Assembly (NCBI GenBank): GCA_025963265.1
Contig: JAOPUY010000552.1
Coordinates: 1-5,299, forward strand
Source of the DNA: Frankiales bacterium
GTDB lineage: Bacteria; Actinomycetota; Actinomycetes; Mycobacteriales; Jatrophihabitantaceae
Length of the DNA: 5,299 nucleotides
Direction of reading: 5' to 3'
The notes under the pieces were generated by a model. It ran no database searches. It was given only the letters and a program-made list of their open reading frames with translations, and was not told where the DNA came from. The position numbers were made by a program, and so were the translations under genes. Position 1 is the first letter of the stretch. Every line of letters starts with the position of its first letter. Shown one piece after another: positions 1 through 4,973 of this stretch.

Positions 1-12
1 GCCGCGCAACTT

Positions 13-127
13 CGTCCACCTGGACGATTTTGAGCACTCTGGGCAGCGGACGAGCACGATTCCGTCCACCTGGACGATTTTGAGCACCCTGGGCAGCGGA
101 CGAGCACGATTCCGTCCACCTGGACGA
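13..127. repeat. Tandem 50-bp direct repeat with embedded inverted repeats
   Basis: Two full 50-bp copies lie at 13-62 and 63-112, differing only at one base (T at 38, C at 88). A third copy is truncated to its first 15 bases at 113-127. Each copy starts with CGTCCACCTGGACG, a perfect 6-bp inverted repeat around a central CC (13-26, 63-76, 113-126), followed in the two full copies by ATTTTGAGCAC. The array lies 41 bp beyond the stop of the minus-strand hydrolase gene and no coding sequence overlaps it. Regularly spaced repeats containing a TTTTGAG-like core resemble the multiple terminal repeats (transposase binding sites) at the ends of IS21-type elements, but no transposase gene is inside the window, so that identity is inference. 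The hairpins could also help terminate the operon transcript. Confidence 0.85.
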
Positions 128-167
128 ATTCGCGGTGTTGGACCCGGGCCGAGCCCCAGCCTGAGCG

Positions 168-716
168 TCAGACGAGCGCGAGGAGCTCGGCCGTGCTTCC
201 CGTCTCACCCAGCTTGGGGAAGATGTGGGTGATGCTGTTGTCATGGGCGGCCGGATTGGTGTCAGTCATGGCGTCCGTGGCCAGGGTTACGTGCAAGCCG
301 TGTTCGTAAGCCTGCCGGGCGGTCGACTCCACGCCGACGCTGGTGCTCACTCCGACGAGGACCACTTGCGTGACGCCGATTTCGTTCAGGTGTTGCGCAA
401 GGTCGGTGTCGTGGAACGCCCCCCAGGTGAGCTTGGTGACGGTCTTGTCAGTGGGCTGCTGGCCCAGCTCGGGCAGTAGGTCGGTCCAGCCGTCGGGGAA
501 CGCGTGTCCGCCGGCGCCCGCCTCGGTGCGGCCCGGGGCCCCGCCGGCGACGTTGACGAGCACGACTGGACGTTTGTTGGCGCGAAACGCGTCGGCCAGC
601 CGGACCGCGTTGGCCACGATGTCGTCGAACGGATGGACCGTCGGCAGGCCGACCAACCCGGCTTGCAGGTCGACGACGATCAGCGCGGTGTTCGGGTCAA
701 GTGTGGTGATGGGCAT
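168..716 (-). CDS. Isochorismatase-family hydrolase, cysteine-free (YcaC-like)
   Basis: This is a predicted cytoplasmic enzyme of 182 residues with the alpha/beta fold of the isochorismatase/nicotinamidase superfamily, close to the family's usual single-domain length. The N-terminal strand ends in VVDLQ, giving the first active-site residue D16. K95 in TKLTWGAF is the family lysine. The third position, normally Cys in the amidohydrolase members, lies in GVSTSVGVESTAR and is Gly128 (GGC at 333-335). The protein has no cysteine at all. EntB/PhzD-type isochorismatases also carry Gly here with Asp and Lys kept, so a non-thiol reaction is possible, but the rest does not clearly match those enzymes and the substrate is unknown. 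The ATG at 716 is supported by a strong Shine-Dalgarno. It is the last gene of the marR-MFS-hydrolase operon, 15 nt after the MFS stop, suggesting it acts on a compound linked to the pump or regulator. Confidence 0.9.
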   Translation of the reverse strand: MPITTLDPNTALIVVDLQAGLVGLPTVHPFDDIVANAVRLADAFRANKRPVVLVNVAGGAPGRTEAGAGGHAFPDGWTDLLPELGQQPTDKTVTKLTWGAFHDTDLAQHLNEIGVTQVVLVGVSTSVGVESTARQAYEHGLHVTLATDAMTDTNPAAHDNSITHIFPKLGETGSTAELLALV

Positions 717-721
717 GGTTT

Positions 722-728
722 CTCCTTT
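722..728 (-). promoter_or_regulatory. Ribosome binding site of the hydrolase gene
   Basis: Read on the minus strand, AAAGGAG lies 5 nt before the ATG at 716 (AAAGGAGAAACC-ATG). It fills most of the 15-nt gap after the MFS stop codon and fixes the hydrolase start. This suggests independent, efficient re-initiation on a polycistronic mRNA. Confidence 0.85.
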
Positions 729-731
729 GAT

Positions 732-2168
732 CTATTGCGTTTCTTGCCTTGGACGAGCCGGACGGGTTCGCAGTGTGCGGTCAGCGATGGTCATGAGCAC
801 CACGGCCACGCTGACGCCGATCATGATCCAGGCGATGGTGTGCAGGCCGTGGTCGGAGACGGTGGTGTGGAAGACGACCCCGGTGATGGCCGAGGCGGCG
901 ATCGAGCCGATGTAGCCGAAGGTGCGGAGCAGGCCGGAGGCCGTGCCGAGCACGTCGGGCGGCGCTTGGGCGTAGAGCGCGGTTTGGTTGCCGGCGGCGG
1001 ACGCGCCCAGGGCGACGCCGAAGACGATGGTGACGATCACGATCAAGCCGATTCCGGCCGAGGCGCTGAGCAGCAGCACTCCGGCTGAGCCGACCAGACA
1101 GGCCAGGGCCGCCGCGATGACTGGGCCGCGGATGAGATTACGACGTGAGACGGGCGATATGACCAGGCCGCTGATCAGGGTCATCGGCAGCAGTATCAGC
1201 CCGGCTTCGGTCTCGGTGAGGCCGCGCACGGTCTCGTTCCACTGCGTCAGGCCGTAGAGCACGACGTAGACGCAGAGCTGAATCAGCCCGAAGCGAAGGT
1301 AGGTGCTGGTCAGCGCCCGGTTGCTGGCCAGCAGGCGCAGGTCGAGGAACGGGGTGCGGGCGCGCAGCTCCCAGAGCGCCAGGGCACCCCACAGCAGGAC
1401 CGAGGTGACCAGCAAATACCAGCGCGTGGTGGGCAGCTTGAACAGGAAAAGCAACAGCGCGACCATCGCCGCGGCGAAACCGGCAATGCCGATGACGTCC
1501 AGGCTGGCCGCGACCTCTCGGGGCCGTCGGCTGCGATCGAGCGGGCCGTCGGATGAGACCCACGCCAACGTGGCGACCAGCGCGAGCACCGCGACCGGAA
1601 CGTTGACGAAGAAGACGGCGCGCCAGCCGAGCCAGCCCACCAGCACGCCGCCGACGGGCAGCCCGAGCGACGCCGTGGCGACACCGGCGATCTGCAGACC
1701 GCCCAGCACGCCACCCGGTGGCTTATCCAGACCCGCCTCTTTAGCGCGTCGGCGGATCAGCAGCATGGCCGTCGGGTAGGCGCAGGAGGTGCCCAAGCCG
1801 ATCAGCACCCGGCTGATCAGCAGCGCCAGCAGGTCCTGGGCGAAGCCGCCGATCAGTCCCCCCACGGCGACCAGCGTGATACCGGCCAGGAAGACGCGCC
1901 GCGGACCGAATACCTCGGCCGCCTTGCCTGCGGTTGGCTGCGCGACGGCGCTGGCCAGGTACAGGGCCGTGACCAGCGCGGCGGTCTGCCCGATCGACAC
2001 GTCCAGCCCGTGGGCGATCGACACGAGGGCAGTTGCGATCAGCGAACTGTTGATCGGGTTGAGCGCCGACCCGATGAACAACGGCGTGGTGAACCGCCAG
2101 GAGAACGGGTGCTCGGTCGCGGCCTCGATCGGCGATGGCGCGCTGGTCGGCGATTTGGCGAGGGTCAC
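732..2168 (-). CDS. MFS transporter, 14-TM drug exporter type
   Basis: This 478-residue integral membrane protein has about 14 hydrophobic segments from residue 26 to 465, as in the DHA2 (EmrB/QacA-like) proton-antiport exporters. MFS motif A is at 81-96 (GKAAEVFGPRRVFLAG) and the motif B arginine is R120. A motif C-like stretch is at 162-174 (P171, G173, G174), where the usual Gly before the Pro is Leu. The first helix reads LNPINSSLIATALVSI, not the LDxTIVNVALP of typical DHA2 members, so it belongs to a different subgroup from the second exporter in this window. The start is GTG at 2168-2166, overlapping the marR TGA by 4 nt (GTGA), with GGAG 5 nt upstream (2174-2177). Translation is therefore probably coupled to marR. 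Its role is probably efflux of a small toxic or signalling molecule sensed by MarR; the substrate is not predictable. Confidence 0.93.
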   Translation of the reverse strand: MTLAKSPTSAPSPIEAATEHPFSWRFTTPLFIGSALNPINSSLIATALVSIAHGLDVSIGQTAALVTALYLASAVAQPTAGKAAEVFGPRRVFLAGITLVAVGGLIGGFAQDLLALLISRVLIGLGTSCAYPTAMLLIRRRAKEAGLDKPPGGVLGGLQIAGVATASLGLPVGGVLVGWLGWRAVFFVNVPVAVLALVATLAWVSSDGPLDRSRRPREVAASLDVIGIAGFAAAMVALLLFLFKLPTTRWYLLVTSVLLWGALALWELRARTPFLDLRLLASNRALTSTYLRFGLIQLCVYVVLYGLTQWNETVRGLTETEAGLILLPMTLISGLVISPVSRRNLIRGPVIAAALACLVGSAGVLLLSASAGIGLIVIVTIVFGVALGASAAGNQTALYAQAPPDVLGTASGLLRTFGYIGSIAASAITGVVFHTTVSDHGLHTIAWIMIGVSVAVVLMTIADRTLRTRPARPRQETQ

Positions 2169-2623
2169 AAGAGCTCCGCGAGACGCTCGAGCAACCGCGC
2201 GGCGGCGTCGAGGGTCGCGATCTCCTCACGGGTGAACGACTCGGCGAGCACGACGGCGACTCGGTCGGCGATGGCGGATCGACCCGAGCCGATCGCGGCC
2301 CGGCCGGCCGAAGTCAGACTCAGGATCACCCGACGCCCGTCGCCGGAATCCGGCTGCCGCGAAACCAGGTCACGCTTCTCCAGGCTGGCGATCGTGATGC
2401 CCATCGCCTGCGGGGTGATCTGCTCGCGCCGGGCCAACTCGGCGGTGGTGGACGGACCGAGCCGGTCGAGTCGCGACAGGGCCGTCAACTGGGGCACCGT
2501 CAGATCGCCGGTGGACAACGTCTCCTGAGTCCGCCGCTTGAACGCCCCGACGCCGACCCGCAAGCGAGTGGCGGTCTCGCGGACCGCCGCGTCCTGCTTA
2601 GTCGAGGTCTGAGTGGCGGCCAT
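2165..2623 (-). CDS. MarR-family transcriptional regulator
   Basis: This 152-residue cytoplasmic DNA-binding protein has the usual MarR length. The winged helix-turn-helix covers residues about 43-105: LTVPQLTAL leads into STTAELARREQITPQAMGIT (helix-turn-helix) and LEKRDLVSR, and the beta wing is DSGDGRRVILSLT with the characteristic DGRR. Leading and trailing helices (12-38, 106-152) would form the dimer interface. It is the first gene of the operon with the MFS pump and hydrolase, and its TGA overlaps the pump's GTG. The ATG at 2623 lies inside the right arm (minus-strand sense) of a long palindrome and has no Shine-Dalgarno. A -10 box ends 7 nt before it, so the mRNA is probably leaderless. 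I infer an autorepressor released by a ligand, plausibly the substrate of the pump or hydrolase. Confidence 0.95.
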   Translation of the reverse strand: MAATQTSTKQDAAVRETATRLRVGVGAFKRRTQETLSTGDLTVPQLTALSRLDRLGPSTTAELARREQITPQAMGITIASLEKRDLVSRQPDSGDGRRVILSLTSAGRAAIGSGRSAIADRVAVVLAESFTREEIATLDAAARLLERLAELL

Positions 2624-2652
2624 ATTTAGAATATTAACATTCTAAATATGGC
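2619..2652. promoter_or_regulatory. MarR operator: 34-bp palindrome
   Basis: A perfect 14-bp inverted repeat, GCCATATTTAGAAT (2619-2632) and ATTCTAAATATGGC (2639-2652), flanks a 6-bp spacer ATTAAC. It is strongly AT-rich inside a GC-rich region and sits exactly at the start of marR, covering codons 1-2 and the -10 box. Its size and symmetry fit a MarR dimer site, possibly for two dimers. Binding here would block RNA polymerase directly. That MarR is the protein bound is inferred from position. Confidence 0.85.
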
Positions 2653-2659
2653 TTTGCAA
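2631..2659 (-). promoter_or_regulatory. Leaderless promoter of marR operon
   Basis: On the minus strand, the -35 candidate TTGCAA (2659-2654) is separated by exactly 17 nt from the -10 box TAATAT (2636-2631). After 7 more nucleotides comes the A of the marR ATG at 2623, the expected transcription start. No Shine-Dalgarno precedes the ATG. The -35 lies just outside the palindrome while the -10 and start site lie within it, an arrangement suited to repression by steric block. Confidence 0.7.
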
Positions 2660-2688
2660 TGCTGCCTTTCTATCTTCTGCTCGGCGGT

Positions 2689-4194
2689 CTAGTGGCCCGC
2701 CTGGCCGTCCGCGTGCTTGGGCAGTCGGAACGCGAGGGCGAAGGCGGCGGCCAACGGCGCCAGACACAGCCAGGCGGTGACCCGGAGGACGTCGGTCGCG
2801 GGGTCGTGGTTGAACACCGAGAAGAAGATAGTGCCGAGGACCGCGACGCCGAGTGCGGTCGCGAGCTGTTGGGCGGCTTCCATGACGCCCGACGCTGACC
2901 CGACCTCGTTCATGCCGACCGCGGCGAGGATGAACTGGATGATCTGTCCGAGCACTGCGCCGACCCCGACGCCGACGAGCAGCAAGCCGGGAACGAGGTC
3001 CCAGGTGGCGGCGGTCTGCACCCCCGTGAGCATGAGGGCGAGCGTGGCCGTGCCAGCGGCGATGAGCAGGATGCCGATGTGGAGCAGGTGGCGCCCGAGC
3101 TGCTTGACGAGCAGGCCCGACACGACCATGCCAAGGATCATCCCGAGGACCATCGGGGTCAGGGTCAAGCCGGCGTGGATCGGTGACCAGCCCTCGCCCA
3201 GTTGGCCGTACAGCGAGACGCAGAGCAGCAGCCCGCCGAAGGCGCCGAACAAGCAGAGCATGACCGCGACGCCACTGAGGTAGACGCGATTGGTGAGCAG
3301 CGAGGGCTCGATCAAGGCGTTGTCGGTTCGCCCTCGCTCGTAGCGCACGAACACGAACAGCAGGACCGCGCCAGCCACGAGGAGCGCGAATGTCCAGGCC
3401 GGCCAGCCGTCGGTCTGACCCTGGATCAGCGGATAGATGATCGCGACCAGCGCCAGTCCGACCAGCCAGACGCCGAGCACATCGAGCTTGAGGTCAGGGT
3501 GGCTGACGCCGCTAGGCAGCGAACGGATCGCGAACGGCAGCGCGATGAGCCCGATCGGGACGTTGATCAGGAAGACCAGGCGCCAGCCGATGTCCCAGAA
3601 GTCGGCGTCGATGAGCGCGCCGGCGAGGATCGGCGCGCCGAGCATGGCCAGGCCGGTGGCCGGGCCGAACAGCCGCGTGGCCCGACCCAGTTCCTCGTCG
3701 TCGAAGACCTCTTTCAACATTCCGAAGCCCTGCGGGATCATCAGCGCCCCAAAAGCGCCCTGCAGCGCCCGGAAGGCGATGAGCACGGCGATGCTCGGGG
3801 CCAGGGCGCAGGCGGCCGAGAAGACGATGAACCCGACCGAGCCGAGCAGGAACATCCGACGACGGCCGTAAATGTCGCCGAGCCGCGCGCCGGCGATCAG
3901 CAGGACGGCGAAGGCCAAGGTGTACGCGGCGCTCAGCCACTGGATGGTGCTAGCCCCGCCGCCCAGTTCGCGATGAATGGACGGACCGGCGACGTTGACG
4001 ATCGTCGCGTCAAGGAGGTCCATGGTGTTCGCGGCCAGCACCACGGCGGCCACGACCCAGCGCAGCCGGTACACCGGCCGGCCGGTGCACGCAGTGGTGG
4101 TGGGGGCGGTTTCCGTGATGTCCCTCCTACGAGCGAGACGAGAGTCAGAACGAGACGATCGAACGACGTTTGTAACGAACACTGTTCGTAACAT
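2689..4194 (-). CDS. DHA2-family MFS drug exporter (EmrB/QacA type)
   Basis: This integral membrane proton-coupled exporter has about 14 helices. Numbering below is from the ATG at 4194 (501 residues). The DHA2 signature LDATIVNVA is at 61-69 with D62 in helix 1. Motif A GARLGDIYGRRRM is at 102-114, motif B begins at R142 (RALQGAFGA), and a motif C variant is GLAMLGAPILAG at 181-192. The C-terminus is a short polar tail. The start is doubtful. The ATG at 4194 lies in the -10 box of the predicted promoter, GTG at 4182 could be a leaderless start, and a strong Shine-Dalgarno at 4123-4128 points to ATC 4119 or ACG 4116, giving (M)TETAPTTT, a more typical N-terminus. Codons before 4119 are AT-ending and atypical; those after are GC-ending. 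The given start is the conventional ATG and is probably too long. The gene is divergent from tetR and shares its operator; the drug substrate is unknown. Confidence 0.93.
   Translation of the reverse strand: MLRTVFVTNVVRSSRSDSRLARRRDITETAPTTTACTGRPVYRLRWVVAAVVLAANTMDLLDATIVNVAGPSIHRELGGGASTIQWLSAAYTLAFAVLLIAGARLGDIYGRRRMFLLGSVGFIVFSAACALAPSIAVLIAFRALQGAFGALMIPQGFGMLKEVFDDEELGRATRLFGPATGLAMLGAPILAGALIDADFWDIGWRLVFLINVPIGLIALPFAIRSLPSGVSHPDLKLDVLGVWLVGLALVAIIYPLIQGQTDGWPAWTFALLVAGAVLLFVFVRYERGRTDNALIEPSLLTNRVYLSGVAVMLCLFGAFGGLLLCVSLYGQLGEGWSPIHAGLTLTPMVLGMILGMVVSGLLVKQLGRHLLHIGILLIAAGTATLALMLTGVQTAATWDLVPGLLLVGVGVGAVLGQIIQFILAAVGMNEVGSASGVMEAAQQLATALGVAVLGTIFFSVFNHDPATDVLRVTAWLCLAPLAAAFALAFRLPKHADGQAGH
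4114..4128 (-). promoter_or_regulatory. Shine-Dalgarno of the DHA2 exporter, before ATC-ACG
   Basis: On the minus strand AGGAGG (4128-4123) is followed by GAC, then ATC (4119-4117) and ACG (4116-4114), both in frame with the exporter. Spacing is 3 nt to ATC and 6 nt to ACG. There is no ATG, GTG or TTG in frame between here and GTG 4074, which is too far away to use this site. It is the best ribosome binding site in the region, so translation probably starts here at a non-canonical codon, unless the sequence carries a substitution of an original ATG. Confidence 0.6.
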
Positions 4195-4199
4195 ACACT
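4170..4199 (+). promoter_or_regulatory. Leaderless promoter of tetR
   Basis: The -35 candidate TTGTAA (4170-4175), an 18-nt spacer and the -10 box TACACT (4194-4199) are followed after 7 nt by the ATG at 4207. No Shine-Dalgarno is present, so transcription probably starts at the A of the start codon. O1 fills the spacer and O2 covers the -10, which predicts autorepression. Confidence 0.65.
4171..4193. promoter_or_regulatory. TetR operator O1 (23-bp dyad)
   Basis: The core ACGAACA-C-TGTTCGT (4175-4189) is a perfect 7-bp dyad around C4182. It extends to a 23-bp palindrome, 4171-4193, with a single mismatched pair (A4174/A4190). Its position between two divergent genes and its AACA-N-TGTT core fit a TetR-family dimer site. 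It fills the -35/-10 spacer of the tetR promoter and covers the predicted start of exporter transcription. Confidence 0.8.
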
Positions 4200-4219
4200 G
4201 TTCGTCATGGATTCCTCAA
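4190..4219 (-). promoter_or_regulatory. Promoter of the DHA2 exporter
   Basis: On the minus strand, the -35 candidate TTGAGG (4219-4214, inside tetR codons 3-5) is separated by 18 nt from the -10 box TATGTT (4195-4190). Transcription would begin near 4182, within O1. It interleaves with the tetR promoter, so the two polymerases and the repressor compete for the same 50 bp. A start at 4182 would either use the in-frame GTG there or give a leader of about 63 nt to the ATC at 4119. Confidence 0.5.
4191..4205. promoter_or_regulatory. Degenerate second TetR operator O2
   Basis: ACACTGTTCGT at 4179-4189 is repeated exactly at 4195-4205, a 16-bp period. Around C4198 this second copy forms a degenerate dyad, ACATACA-C-TGTTCGT, with 5 of 7 pairs matching. 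It overlaps O1 by 3 bp and covers the tetR -10 box and the spacer of the exporter promoter. I infer a weaker or cooperative TetR site. Confidence 0.55.
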
Positions 4220-4884
4220 GCCGTCCTCGCTCGACTCGCGACCGCCCGGCCAAGGCCCCGCTCAGCGCGGAGGCGATCATCGACGCCGCCCTGGCGATCC
4301 TCAAGTCAGACGGCCTCGATGCGGTGTCGATGCGCCGGGTCGCGGCCGCCCTGGACACGGGGGCGGGCTCGCTCTACGTCTACGTCACCGGCCGCGAGGG
4401 CCTGCAAGAGGCGATGTTCGATCGCATCATCGCCACGATCGAGTTGGAGACCCCAGACCCGTCGCGCTGGCGCGCTCAACTGCACTCCTTGCTGGGGCGC
4501 TTGCGCGACGCGCTCGTCGCTCATCCGGGAATCGCCGCCGCGACCATGGTCGACCCGCCCCGGACCGAAGTGGTGCTGGGGCTGTTGGAGAACCTGTTGG
4601 GCTTGCTGCTGGCCAGCGGACTAGAACCCCAGCGTGCCGCCTGGGCCGCCGACATCCTGGCCGCCCAGGTCAGCTACGCCGCGATCGAGGCCGAGCTGCG
4701 GCGCACCGACCCCACTGCGCTGGCCGCCCAGGTCACCGCGAACTTCGCTCGCCTGCCCGCCGACCGGTTTCCGCTGATCACGGCCCACGCCGAGCAGCTG
4801 GTCGCCGGCGGGGTCGACGAACGGTTCCGTTTCGCGGTCGACGTCGTGATCGACGGCGTGCTGGCCACCACGTCCGCGCGATAG
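4207..4884 (+). CDS. TetR-family transcriptional regulator
   Basis: This 225-residue cytoplasmic repressor has the usual length for the family. The N-terminal DNA-binding domain spans about residues 18-72: LSAEAIIDAALAILKSDG (helix 1), LDAVSMRRVAAAL (helix 2), DTGAGSLYVYV (recognition helix), then TGREGLQEAMFDRI. The C-terminal all-helical ligand and dimer domain (about 85-222) resembles the TetR/TetR_C_1 class, though this part is less conserved. The first 16 residues are basic and serine-rich, as in many relatives. The start is the ATG at 4207, preceded by a -10 box at a 7-nt distance and no Shine-Dalgarno, hence probably leaderless. It is divergent from the DHA2 exporter with only 12 bp between the two ATGs (longest forms), and both share dyad operators. 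The classic TetR-pump arrangement makes this exporter its likely target, with induction by a pump substrate. Confidence 0.95.
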   Translation: MDSSSRPRSTRDRPAKAPLSAEAIIDAALAILKSDGLDAVSMRRVAAALDTGAGSLYVYVTGREGLQEAMFDRIIATIELETPDPSRWRAQLHSLLGRLRDALVAHPGIAAATMVDPPRTEVVLGLLENLLGLLLASGLEPQRAAWAADILAAQVSYAAIEAELRRTDPTALAAQVTANFARLPADRFPLITAHAEQLVAGGVDERFRFAVDVVIDGVLATTSAR

Positions 4885-4890
4885 CTCGCT

Positions 4891-4912
4891 CGATACGCCG
4901 GCCGATACGCCG
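4891..4912. repeat. Short direct repeat CGATACGCCG, two copies
   Basis: CGATACGCCG occurs at 4891-4900 and again at 4903-4912 with a 12-bp period, in the 89-bp gap after tetR. No convincing rho-independent terminator is seen there. It may be a binding site or chance in GC-rich sequence. Confidence 0.4.
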
Positions 4913-4961
4913 CGCCCGTCGCCCGGCGGCTGATCTGCCCGGAGCGGCCGCGACGCTGGCA

Positions 4962-4967
4962 TAGGGT
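4962..4967 (+). promoter_or_regulatory. Candidate -10 box of the TMEM175-type gene
   Basis: TAGGGT ends 6 nt before the ATG at 4974, matching the leaderless TANNNT arrangement of the other regulated genes here. No good -35 hexamer is seen 16-19 nt upstream, and the same AGGG could act as a weak Shine-Dalgarno instead, so the assignment is tentative. Confidence 0.4.
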
Positions 4968-4973
4968 TGGCCG

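Noticed and set aside
13..127. CRISPR array
   Set aside because: The repeat is continuous over 50 bp with no unique spacers between copies.
146..156. Small GC hairpin GGGC-CGA-GCCC after the hydrolase stop as a terminator
   Set aside because: The stem is only 4 bp and has no T run; such pairs are common by chance at this GC content.
343..1088. Plus-strand open frames over the hydrolase and first MFS gene
   Set aside because: They are antisense shadows of well-supported minus-strand genes, with no family resemblance and no ribosome site.
2619..2652. Palindrome as a rho-independent terminator for the DHA2 exporter
   Set aside because: The stem is AT-rich and is not followed by a T run on the minus strand; position at the marR start fits an operator better.
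2648..2692. A 14-codon plus-strand frame starting at ATG 2648, with TAACAT 7 nt upstream by symmetry of the palindrome
   Set aside because: The box and ATG are forced by the palindrome. There is no -35 match at 2612-2617 and the frame has no other support.
3202..4191. Long plus-strand open frame (329 codons) antisense to the DHA2 exporter
   Set aside because: Its product is low-complexity, rich in Asp, Glu, Gln, Arg and Gly with no recognisable domain, as expected from the reverse of GC-rich membrane-protein codons. The minus strand encodes a clear transporter.
4909..4930. Weak inverted repeat GCCGC/GCGGC between tetR and the TMEM175-type gene as a terminator
   Set aside because: Five pairs with a 12-nt loop and no T run are not convincing.
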